Positions 1 to 5,417 of a DNA stretch of 8,109 nt are shown piece after piece; the first letter of the stretch is position 1, and each line of letters opens with the position of its first letter. The notes under the pieces are model-generated. The model did not search any database and had not been told where the DNA came from. It saw only the letters and a list, made by a program, of their open reading frames with translations. The position numbers and the translations under genes are program-made. Where the stretch lies: contig JAEZJR010000143.1 of assembly GCA_023415725.1 (NCBI GenBank), positions 1-8,109 on the forward strand, written 5' to 3'. The stretch is from Acidobacteriota bacterium. GTDB taxonomy: Bacteria; Acidobacteriota; Blastocatellia; Pyrinomonadales; Pyrinomonadaceae.

Positions 1-132
1 GAGTGAGACGCGATTGAGACGCAAAATTGCCCGGCCCCAGCCTTCAAATTCCGACATCGACAATAGCGCGAATTTCAACGACATTGCCCGCCTCTGTGAT
101 CTCAACAAACAAGAAAACATCAACGGCATCGT

Positions 133-1134
133 CTACAACATCTTAACGAGAAACGGCATCTCCGCGAGCACGTGGCCGATGGCGAACGCAAAATAGATAT
201 CACGCGTGGTCGTGTAGTCCGCCGTGAAACCGAACCAGAGCGCTATGGTGATCGCCGCGCTCACGATCAGGAACCCGGCGAACAGTTTTGGGAGGCCGTT
301 TGCGTTCGCGAAGAGCGGCACGTCATTCAAACGCCAGGGGAGCGATCGTTTGTCCACTAGCGGGATGATCAGCAGCCAGACGAAGTAATGTATCGACTCG
401 AGGAAGACGTGTGTCGCGACGAGCAGGTGGCTCGATACCCCGGGCAGAATGTCGCCGCCGGCGTGCTGCACGATCCGCCAGAAGAGGTTTGTTTCTTCGG
501 AGAGCTGCGGCTGCCCGGCGGTCGCCGCCCAGATCAGGATCAGAAATAACGGTATCGACGCGAGGCAGAAATGGTAAGCCCGCTGCCATTCGGGGCGCGT
601 CCGGCGAATCTGCCTTTCGAGGAACCACATCGCGACGAGCGGATGTAGGTAAACGAGCGCTAGGCTCCAGAATTGAGGGATGATCCAGGCAAGGCCGGCA
701 AGAAAAAGGGCGATCGCGAAGGCGATGGACCAATCACGCCGTTTCTGTTTGCCCCGCAGATGGAAGAGCAGCCCGACCCAAAGGATGAACGCTGTATTCC
801 AAATCGCGGCGGCTATCGCCCAGTTCTCCGCCGCCCAGAGCCAGTTCCCACTCGCGAAGTACAGCGTCAGATACGCCGCCGTGAGCACAGCAACGCCGCC
901 TATCCCGACCGAGTAGAAAGCTCGCGACCTTCCCCATCGCACAGGCATTCGGGAAGCGAAATAGCGGAACTCCATCAGGTTGTGCGGCCCGGCGAAGAGG
1001 AAGATCGTGGCGATGGAAAGCTGCAGCGGGAACGATGCGATGAGAGCCGCCCCGAAAGCGCAGGCGAGCAGAAAGAGCCCCGCGAACGCGTGGGCGCTTT
1101 GCCACTCGAAGCCTTTGGTGCGGATCTCCTGCAT
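133..1134 (-). CDS. Polytopic membrane protein with conserved-looking intramembrane histidines, function unknown
   Basis: A 333-residue integral membrane protein that I cannot assign to a family. The start is the ATG at 1134-1132, which shares one base with the TAA stop of the upstream gene (TAATG), so translation is probably coupled; no separate Shine-Dalgarno site is visible. The open frame extends 89 codons further upstream, but that part is arginine-rich and is a shadow of the neighbour. About ten hydrophobic helices can be drawn, near residues 15-33, 35-50, 73-93, 103-125, 136-153, 157-172, 189-205, 232-258, 283-303 and 312-330. Histidines lie in or next to helices: H51 (GPHNLMEFRYF), H164 (YLHPLV), H236, H242 and H249 (THVFLESIHYF) and H321 (AIGHVLAEMPF), several with nearby acidic residues. 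Such a layout recalls membrane iron enzymes such as the Brp/Blh carotene oxygenases, but their signature motifs are not evident and this is only an analogy. It likely works with the secreted protein encoded just upstream. Confidence 0.8.
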   Translation of the reverse strand: MQEIRTKGFEWQSAHAFAGLFLLACAFGAALIASFPLQLSIATIFLFAGPHNLMEFRYFASRMPVRWGRSRAFYSVGIGGVAVLTAAYLTLYFASGNWLWAAENWAIAAAIWNTAFILWVGLLFHLRGKQKRRDWSIAFAIALFLAGLAWIIPQFWSLALVYLHPLVAMWFLERQIRRTRPEWQRAYHFCLASIPLFLILIWAATAGQPQLSEETNLFWRIVQHAGGDILPGVSSHLLVATHVFLESIHYFVWLLIIPLVDKRSLPWRLNDVPLFANANGLPKLFAGFLIVSAAITIALWFGFTADYTTTRDIYFAFAIGHVLAEMPFLVKML

Positions 1135-1718
1135 TAGTCGGCGGGTGTCGATGCGGGGTCGGGAACGATCAATTTCGGAACGGTGTCGGTGTCCGAAATT
1201 TCGAGTTTGATCTTGCCGCCACCGCCTTTGTAAGCGTGCACCGCTGGCGAGAACATTTTCCCTGTTATCTCGCGAGCATCCGGCGGCGGGCCGATGTTGC
1301 CGTAGACGATCGAGGCGAAAGCTCCGCCAGCGAAAATGACCATCGCCGCGGCCGCGGCCTTGCTCGTCTTGGAGTGGATTTTGCCGCCGCGGGCGAACCA
1401 TATCCCGCCGAACACCAGCGCGAGGCTGATGAAGACGCCGCTGACGATCGTCTGCACACGGGTTAAGGAACTGGTCGAACCCAAAGCTGCCGTGTCATCC
1501 GGTCCATCGATCTCGTCGAGCTGTGCCCGGAGTTCCTTGAGCTGGCTTCGGGGGATCAATAAACGCGCCTCCTTTGCGTTTTTATCCAGGTAAATAGATA
1601 GGTGGGTGTCGACGACCTTGGCTTTTTTGCCCGCCGGCGACGCGTCAGGCCGGGGGATGTCGGCGTAGGCGGAAGAGGCGAGCAGAAGCATCGCCAGGGC
1701 GAGTATCGTTCTTTTCAT
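1134..1718 (-). CDS. Secreted/membrane-anchored protein of unknown function with signal peptide and two membrane segments
   Basis: A 194-residue protein of unrecognised family. The ATG at 1718-1716 is chosen because it gives a clean signal peptide (MKRTILALAMLLLASSAYA, likely cut before D20) and lies 7 bases after a good AGGAG. The open frame extends upstream to 1805, but that part is not signal-like and crosses the promoter. After the signal peptide comes a charged soluble stretch (residues 20-85) containing a short acidic and leucine-rich segment (about 58-72). Two hydrophobic helices follow, near 88-109 (RVQTIVSGVF...) and 119-140 (alanine-rich), joined by a short basic loop. The tail, about 141-194, includes a GPPPD turn, a GGGGK stretch and a proline/aspartate-rich end. 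It is the first gene of a two-gene operon with the polytopic protein that follows, overlapping it by one base. A role as a partner or accessory subunit of that protein is inference from context only. Confidence 0.75.
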   Translation of the reverse strand: MKRTILALAMLLLASSAYADIPRPDASPAGKKAKVVDTHLSIYLDKNAKEARLLIPRSQLKELRAQLDEIDGPDDTAALGSTSSLTRVQTIVSGVFISLALVFGGIWFARGGKIHSKTSKAAAAAMVIFAGGAFASIVYGNIGPPPDAREITGKMFSPAVHAYKGGGGKIKLEISDTDTVPKLIVPDPASTPAD

Positions 1719-1725
1719 TTGGGTT

Positions 1726-1758
1726 CTCCTAGAGGGTGAAGCAACGGGCATTATAACA
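1726..1758 (-). promoter_or_regulatory. Extended -10 promoter and ribosome binding site for the minus-strand membrane operon
   Basis: Read on the minus strand, 1755-1750 is a perfect TATAAT preceded by TGT (1758-1756), giving the extended -10 form TGnTATAAT. The best -35 candidate, TTCATC sixteen bases upstream, is poor, which is tolerable for an extended -10 promoter. Transcription would begin near 1743. The leader of about 25 bases contains AGGAG at 1730-1726, seven bases before the ATG at 1718. Visible sequence supports this well; activity is inferred. Confidence 0.65.
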
Positions 1759-1804
1759 ACAATCCTCAACGGATGAACGCTATGTCGGAAAACGACTTGC
1801 AGCA

Positions 1805-1834
1805 TTCACGACAAAATCTCGGGATTGCGATAAT
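1805..1834 (+). promoter_or_regulatory. Possible promoter for the aminopeptidase gene
   Basis: TTCACG at 1805-1810 and GATAAT at 1829-1834 are separated by 18 bases and match the sigma-70 consensus at four and five of six positions. Transcription would start near 1841, only about four bases before the preferred ATG at 1845, so the message would be nearly leaderless. That fits the absence of any Shine-Dalgarno site there. The -35 match is modest and an alternative promoter is possible. Confidence 0.3.
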
Positions 1835-1844
1835 ATCTTCGGAT

Positions 1845-3155
1845 ATGCGTCCTCAATTGAAACGATTTATCGAACAGATGGAGGAAAACTCCATAGCGAT
1901 CATCCCCGCGGCGCACGAGCAAACGCGCAGCTACGATACCGAGTACAAGTTTCGCCAGGATTCGGACTTCTGGTACCTGACCGGTTTTCCTGAGCCGGAT
2001 GCTGTCGCTGTGATCGACCCGCAAAACAAGAAGTCGCCGTACACGCTTTACGTTCGCCCGCGCGATCCGGAGATGGAAACGTGGTTCGGCCGCCGTGAAG
2101 GTGTCGACGGGGCGGTGAAAAATTACGCCGCGGACAAAGCGTTCCCGATCGACAAGTTCGCGGCCGATCTGCCGAAACTGCTCGACGGGCACGAAAAGCT
2201 GTATTACCGTTTCGCAGTGGATAAGGATCTCGACCAGCAGATGCTGAAGTATCTATCCAACCAACGAGTTCGCCGGTTGAAGTCCGCATACCCGCCTCAC
2301 ACGATCATCGATCCGACGATCATCCTTGGGGAGATGCGGCTGCACAAGACACCGGAGGAAGCGGAGTTCATGCAGACGGCAGCCATGATCGCCGCTGAAG
2401 CACACATCCTCGCGATGAAGAAGGTGAAGCCGGGCATGAACGAGGGCCAGGTCGAAGCGATGATGGAAGCCTACATGAAGGACAAAGGCGCGAGCGGGGT
2501 CGCCTACAATTCGATCATCGGTGGCGGCGTGAACGCAACGATACTGCACTACGTCGAAAACAACATGCCGCTACGCGATGGCGACTTGATACTCATCGAC
2601 GCAGGAGCCGAATATAAGGGTTACGCTTCGGACATCACCCGAACGTTCCCCGTAAATGGCAAATTCACTCCCGCGCAGCGTGAAGTTTACGACGTCGTGC
2701 TTGATGTTCAGAAGCAGTGCATCGACTACACGGTCAGCGGCAACAGGTGGGCCGATCGTCAGAAGTATTCGATCGAACTGCTGACCGAAGGGATGCTGAA
2801 ACTGGGCCTTCTGAAGGGCAAGGCAAAGGATCTGATCAGTAAGAAAGCCTACCTGAAATATTACATGCACGGGGTTGGACACTACCTCGGCCTGGACGTG
2901 CACGACGCGGGACGATATTACGTGGACCAGTATGCGAAGGAATCGAAGCCATTCGCTCCGGGGATGGTGCTCACCGTCGAGCCGGGCCTTTACATCCCGC
3001 CAGATGATAAAGATGCTCCGGCGAAATATCGCGGTATCGGCATTCGCATCGAAGACGACGTACTGGTCACCGAGGATGGGAATCGCAATCTTACGTCCAA
3101 GGTGCCGAAGGAAGCCGAGGAGATCGAGGCCCTGATGGCAAAAGGCCGCAAGTGA
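1845..3155 (+). CDS. pepP: Xaa-Pro aminopeptidase (aminopeptidase P, peptidase family M24B)
   Basis: A cytoplasmic metallopeptidase that removes the N-terminal residue from peptides whose second residue is proline. The 436-residue length is close to E. coli PepP (441). The N-terminal aminopeptidase-P domain opens with RFIEQMEENSIAIIPAA and includes the FRQDSDFWYLTGFPEPDA segment. The C-terminal pita-bread domain carries all five dinuclear metal ligands: D252 (LIDAGAE), D263 (ASDITRTF), H346 (HGVGHYLGLDVHD), E379 (TVEPG) and E403 (RIEDD), plus accessory H342 and H353. Spacing from the first Asp to the His (94 residues) equals that in E. coli PepP (D260 to H354). The ATG at 1845 is preferred because family members begin shortly before this domain. 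In-frame ATGs at 1773 and 1782 would add 24 or 21 non-homologous-looking residues; none of the three starts has a clear Shine-Dalgarno site. It is transcribed divergently from the membrane operon and ends at a strong terminator. Confidence 0.95.
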   Translation: MRPQLKRFIEQMEENSIAIIPAAHEQTRSYDTEYKFRQDSDFWYLTGFPEPDAVAVIDPQNKKSPYTLYVRPRDPEMETWFGRREGVDGAVKNYAADKAFPIDKFAADLPKLLDGHEKLYYRFAVDKDLDQQMLKYLSNQRVRRLKSAYPPHTIIDPTIILGEMRLHKTPEEAEFMQTAAMIAAEAHILAMKKVKPGMNEGQVEAMMEAYMKDKGASGVAYNSIIGGGVNATILHYVENNMPLRDGDLILIDAGAEYKGYASDITRTFPVNGKFTPAQREVYDVVLDVQKQCIDYTVSGNRWADRQKYSIELLTEGMLKLGLLKGKAKDLISKKAYLKYYMHGVGHYLGLDVHDAGRYYVDQYAKESKPFAPGMVLTVEPGLYIPPDDKDAPAKYRGIGIRIEDDVLVTEDGNRNLTSKVPKEAEEIEALMAKGRK

Positions 3156-3162
3156 ACCGTCG

Positions 3163-3200
3163 GACCCGCTTGAGCATTTCAAGCGGGTCTCCTTTCTTTT
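3163..3200 (+). terminator. Intrinsic terminator after pepP
   Basis: A perfect 11-base-pair stem (GACCCGCTTGA at 3163-3173 and TCAAGCGGGTC at 3179-3189) with a five-base loop, followed by the pyrimidine tract cctttctttt (3191-3200). It begins eight bases after the pepP stop. The T-tract is interrupted by C, so some read-through into the gene that follows is possible. Confidence 0.85.
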
Positions 3201-3205
3201 CGCAT

Positions 3206-3619
3206 ATGCAAACTGACGAGTTGATCCGCAATCTACCCGCTCTCTTCGCCGCGCTTTTCACGGCGATCCTTTTCATTCAATCGGGCCTCGACAAGGTGTT
3301 CGATTGGAAGGGCAACCTGGGGTGGTTGACCGGACATTTTGAAAAGACCTTTGTTGCGGGAACGGTGCCGGTCATGCTCGCGACGATCACCGTGATGGAG
3401 ATCGTTACGGGGTTGCTAGCGTTAGCGGGACTGTTTTATTTCCTGATCGCGGGCTCGACGGTGCTCATTTTCTGGTCGGCGGTGACCGGGGCGGCGACTT
3501 TCTGTGCTCTGTTCTTTGGCCAGCGGATCGCAAAGGATTATCCCGGTGCCGCGGTGCTTGTGCCGTATTTCATACTCATGCTGGTGATGATGTACCTTAC
3601 AATGCCGGCGGCAAGATAA
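3206..3619 (+). CDS. DoxX-family four-helix membrane protein
   Basis: A 137-residue inner-membrane protein of the DoxX/DoxD-like superfamily, whose members are linked to quinone-related or thiol redox chemistry but often lack a defined role. The assignment rests on the pattern FIQSGLDKVFDWKGNLGWL after the first helix (residues about 22-40), the GHFEKTF segment, and four hydrophobic helices near 10-29, 54-74, 76-103 and 115-133. The ATG at 3206 is chosen because the first helix then starts at the usual distance from the N-terminus. A GTG at 3152, overlapping the pepP stop, is in frame but would translate through the terminator hairpin into 18 unlikely residues. No Shine-Dalgarno site precedes 3206. 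The gene may depend on read-through of the pepP terminator or on a promoter inside pepP; neither is evident. It converges on the next gene. Confidence 0.82.
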   Translation: MQTDELIRNLPALFAALFTAILFIQSGLDKVFDWKGNLGWLTGHFEKTFVAGTVPVMLATITVMEIVTGLLALAGLFYFLIAGSTVLIFWSAVTGAATFCALFFGQRIAKDYPGAAVLVPYFILMLVMMYLTMPAAR

Positions 3620-3652
3620 TCGAACTAATGCCGAAAATCTCTCAATAGAAAC

Positions 3653-3686
3653 AAAAGGGCCGGCATTGCATGTTGCCGGCCGTTTT
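3653..3686. terminator. Bidirectional terminator between convergent genes
   Basis: GGCCGGCA (3658-3665) pairs perfectly with TGCCGGCC (3674-3681) around an eight-base loop. On the plus strand the stem is followed by G then TTTT (3683-3686); on the minus strand it is followed by C then TTTT (3656-3653). It therefore suits both the DoxX-like gene arriving from the left and the minus-strand gene ending at 3688. Confidence 0.8.
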
Positions 3687-3687
3687 A

Positions 3688-4095
3688 CTATGTGCCTTCC
3701 TTGTTATTTGATCTTTGCACCTCGATCTTAGCGACGTAACCGTTTCGGTCAATGCGGATGTCGCTGCGGGGCTGTGGGGTCAACCCGACAAGTTTGAAGC
3801 TGTACCCTGCGAAAAACACTTCCTTCGGATCCAAACCTGTATTCATTTCAAGATCCTTCGAGCGGCCGTTTTTCGTGACACGCACTTTGATTTTCGCATT
3901 CCCGGCCCAAATGCAATTCGTATCGGTCGGGCATCGTGAATCTTCTACAAGCTCGACGAACTTGATCTTGATCCCGCCCTTGGCTACCACCGACCGGTTG
4001 ATCTTTACCGAGACGCGTTCGGGCTGCTTCGCCGAGACGGCCGAAAACGAACCCAAACCGAATAAAAGTAATAGTACCGCGGTCAATATTCTCAT
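3688..4095 (-). CDS. Small secreted protein with SRCP..C.W.G motif, function unknown
   Basis: A 135-residue exported protein. The ATG at 4095-4093 gives a signal peptide (about residues 1-22, cut after AVSA) and has a strong AGGAGG at 4109-4104, eight bases upstream. An earlier in-frame ATG at 4125 would put ten polar residues ahead of the signal sequence. The mature part looks like a single beta-rich domain, with alternating strands such as VSVKINRSVV, IKIKFVELVED and AKIKVRVTK. It contains DSRCPTDTNCIWAG (residues 52-65), in which C55 and C61 could form a disulfide. I recognise this motif from small hypothetical lipoprotein-like or periplasmic proteins, where it is typically followed by an FxGYxxxLxxLxPxP segment, as here at residues 95-109. 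No enzymatic residues are obvious. It lies 75 bases downstream of the isocitrate dehydrogenase on the same strand with no terminator between, so read-through from that gene is possible. Confidence 0.82.
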   Translation of the reverse strand: MRILTAVLLLLFGLGSFSAVSAKQPERVSVKINRSVVAKGGIKIKFVELVEDSRCPTDTNCIWAGNAKIKVRVTKNGRSKDLEMNTGLDPKEVFFAGYSFKLVGLTPQPRSDIRIDRNGYVAKIEVQRSNNKEGT

Positions 4096-4103
4096 TATCT
4101 TTC

Positions 4104-4109
4104 CCTCCT
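4104..4109 (-). promoter_or_regulatory. Strong Shine-Dalgarno site deciding the start of the secreted protein
   Basis: AGGAGG read on the minus strand, eight bases before the ATG at 4095. It favours that ATG over the in-frame ATG at 4125, which lies upstream of this site. Confidence 0.75.
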
Positions 4110-4170
4110 CGTTCGGCCCACACACTGAGGTGCCAATTATTGAACGCGCTTCGTTACGGTTTCTTGCAAT

Positions 4171-5196
4171 TTAAGCGGAGGCTGCGGAATCGGAAGTGAC
4201 CTTTTCGCAGATCGCCCGTGCGAAATCGTCGGTCTTTGCTGTGCCGCCGAGATCGCGGGTTATGTATTTCCCTTCCGCGTAGACCTCGAGCATCGCTTTT
4301 TCGATCCGATTCGCGGCGTCCTGTTCGCCGAGATGCCGCAGCATGAGCAATCCTGACATCAGGATGGCGGTAGGGTTCGCGACGCCCTGCCCGGCGATGT
4401 CCGGGGCGGAGCCGTGCACGGCCTCGAACACCGCCCCCTGCTCACCGATGTTCGCCCCAGGAGCGAGACCAAGGCCGCCAATCAGCCCGGCGCAAAGGTC
4501 CGAAACAATGTCACCGTAGAGGTTCTCGAGCACTAGCACATCAAATTGCTCCGGCTTGATCACGAGCTGCATGCAGCAGTTGTCGACGATCTTGTTGTCG
4601 GCCTCGATCTCGGGGTATTCCTTGGCGACCCGTTCAAAGCACTCAAGAAACAGACCGTCAGAGAGCTTCATGATGTTCGCCTTATGGACGCATGTGACCT
4701 TTTTGCGTCCGTTCGCCCGAGCGTATTCGAAAGCATAACGAGCGATGCGGGTGGAGGCTTTTTCGGTGACGATCTTGAGGCCCTCAACGACCCCCGGGAC
4801 GACCGTGTGCTCGAGCCCGGCGTAGAGTCCCTCTGTGTTCTCGCGGACGATCACGAGATCGATATCGGAATAACGGCTCGGCACGTTCGGGAGGGTCTTG
4901 ATCGGCCGGACGTTCGCGTAGAGGTCCAAAGCCTTTCGCAAGCCGACGTTAACGGACGTGAACCCCTTCCCGACCGGCGTCATCTGCGGGCCCTTTAAGG
5001 CCACCTTGTTGCGCTTGATCGAATCGATGGTGTTATCGGGCAGGGTAGTGCCGAATTTTTCTTGAGCCTGTGCGCCGAGGATCTGCGTTTCCCATTCGAT
5101 GTCCACGCCTGTCGCCTCGATGATCTTGACCGTTGCTGCCACGATCTCCGGCCCGATGCCGTCCCCCGGGATAAGAGTAATTGTATGTTTTGCCAT
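4171..5196 (-). CDS. icd: NAD-dependent isocitrate dehydrogenase (isocitrate/isopropylmalate dehydrogenase family)
   Basis: Predicted to oxidise isocitrate to 2-oxoglutarate in the TCA cycle. The 341-residue length is that of the short, single-domain NAD-type enzymes rather than the roughly 415-residue NADP enzyme of E. coli. Visible substrate residues, with E. coli equivalents, are S81/N83/R87 (S113/N115/R119), R97 (R129), R118 and Y125 in VRENTEGLYAG (R153/Y160), K172 (K230), and D205, D229 and D233 (D283/D307/D311). The VRENTEG loop and the EKASTRIARYAFEYAR helix favour isocitrate over isopropylmalate dehydrogenase. Homoisocitrate dehydrogenase is the main alternative. In the cofactor loop HGSAPDIAG (261-269), D266 and I267 replace the Lys-Tyr pair of NADP enzymes, which indicates NAD. 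The ATG at 5196 starts the conserved AKHTITLIPGDGIGPE; the upstream in-frame start at 5247 adds 17 arginine-rich residues. The Shine-Dalgarno site is weak. Confidence 0.9.
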   Translation of the reverse strand: MAKHTITLIPGDGIGPEIVAATVKIIEATGVDIEWETQILGAQAQEKFGTTLPDNTIDSIKRNKVALKGPQMTPVGKGFTSVNVGLRKALDLYANVRPIKTLPNVPSRYSDIDLVIVRENTEGLYAGLEHTVVPGVVEGLKIVTEKASTRIARYAFEYARANGRKKVTCVHKANIMKLSDGLFLECFERVAKEYPEIEADNKIVDNCCMQLVIKPEQFDVLVLENLYGDIVSDLCAGLIGGLGLAPGANIGEQGAVFEAVHGSAPDIAGQGVANPTAILMSGLLMLRHLGEQDAANRIEKAMLEVYAEGKYITRDLGGTAKTDDFARAICEKVTSDSAASA

Positions 5197-5246
5197 ATAT
5201 CCGTAACGCCGCCTGAAATAGCCAGAATCTCGCGGGTCAATCAACA

Positions 5247-5252
5247 ATTGTA
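5247..5252 (-). promoter_or_regulatory. Possible -10 element for the isocitrate dehydrogenase gene
   Basis: Read on the minus strand, 5252-5247 is TACAAT, a five-of-six match to TATAAT, which would start transcription near 5240 and give a leader of about 44 bases. The -35 region is poor (TTCATT at 18 bases), so this is tentative. Confidence 0.3.
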
Positions 5253-5257
5253 CCCAA

Positions 5258-5299
5258 AGCCGGCCACTTAAATGAAATTACTCTTGGGAATGACCGGCT
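5258..5299 (+). repeat. GC-rich inverted repeat in the thiO upstream region
   Basis: AGCCGG (5258-5263) and CCGGCT (5294-5299) are exact complements. The pairing continues inward past one C-A mismatch to CA/TG, giving an imperfect nine-pair stem around a 24-base loop. The sequence ctctttgatttt follows, so on the plus strand it resembles a weak terminator. It lies between divergent genes, where no upstream plus-strand gene needs termination, so an attenuator or a protein-binding site is as plausible. Confidence 0.45.
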
Positions 5300-5342
5300 C
5301 TTTGATTTTACTGGTCGTTCGGGCCGATGGGAGTGTGGATTC

Positions 5343-5387
5343 GGAGTAAGCATGAGCGGGCTAAAGGATTCAGCCTTTTTACTTTAG
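5343..5387 (+). CDS. Possible 11-residue leader peptide upstream of thiO
   Basis: ATG at 5352 opens an 11-codon frame, MSGLKDSAFLL, ending in TAG at 5385-5387. GGAG at 5343-5346 sits five bases before it, a better ribosome binding site than any seen for thiO itself. The frame runs through the first two arms of the inverted-repeat set at 5358-5417, so its translation would interfere with folding there. It is out of frame with thiO. Such short frames also occur by chance; the case rests on the Shine-Dalgarno site and the overlap with the repeats. Confidence 0.3.
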   Translation, partial: GVSMSGLKDSAFLL

Positions 5388-5417
5388 CCCTCGGTTTAAT
5401 ATCATCTAATCCTTTAG
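5358..5417 (+). promoter_or_regulatory. Mutually exclusive inverted repeats ending at the thiO start codon
   Basis: GGGCTAAAG (5358-5366) is perfectly complementary to CTTTAGCCC (5382-5390). The overlapping CTAAAGGATT (5361-5370) is perfectly complementary to AATCCTTTAG (5408-5417). Both pairings use bases 5361-5366, so an RNA can form only one at a time. The second pairing ends on the G of the proposed GTG start of thiO. This is the arrangement of an attenuator or start-sequestering switch. The complementarity is directly visible; a regulatory role is inferred. I see no THI-box or glycine riboswitch consensus. Confidence 0.45.

Noticed and set aside
1..129. A minus-strand frame from an ATG at 129 open to the left edge, and a plus-strand frame from 14 to 196.
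   Set aside because: Neither shows a recognisable domain, signal or ribosome binding site. The plus-strand frame runs into the real minus-strand gene, and the minus-strand frame is only 43 codons with unremarkable composition.
673..1137. Long plus-strand frames opposite the polytopic membrane protein.
   Set aside because: They are very rich in Arg, Pro and Glu, as expected for the antisense of a GC-rich gene, while the minus strand gives clear hydrophobic helices.
2571..3182. A 203-codon minus-strand frame inside pepP.
   Set aside because: It is antisense to the catalytic domain of a well-supported aminopeptidase and has no recognisable motif.
3658..3681. The GCCGGC palindrome as a member of a dispersed repeat family, given a similar AGCCGG/CCGGCT pair near 5258-5299.
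   Set aside because: The similarity is limited to a short GC-rich core, and the hairpin at 3658 is fully explained as a terminator between convergent genes.
4096..4170. A terminator or promoter between the isocitrate dehydrogenase and the secreted protein gene.
   Set aside because: No stem of useful length with a T-tract was found, and the AATAAT-like -10 candidate has no -35 at acceptable spacing.
5251..5416. A TPP (THI-box) or glycine riboswitch upstream of thiO.
   Set aside because: The conserved CUGAGA and the later THI-box core are absent, and no glycine aptamer-like tandem is visible. The structure present is of another kind.
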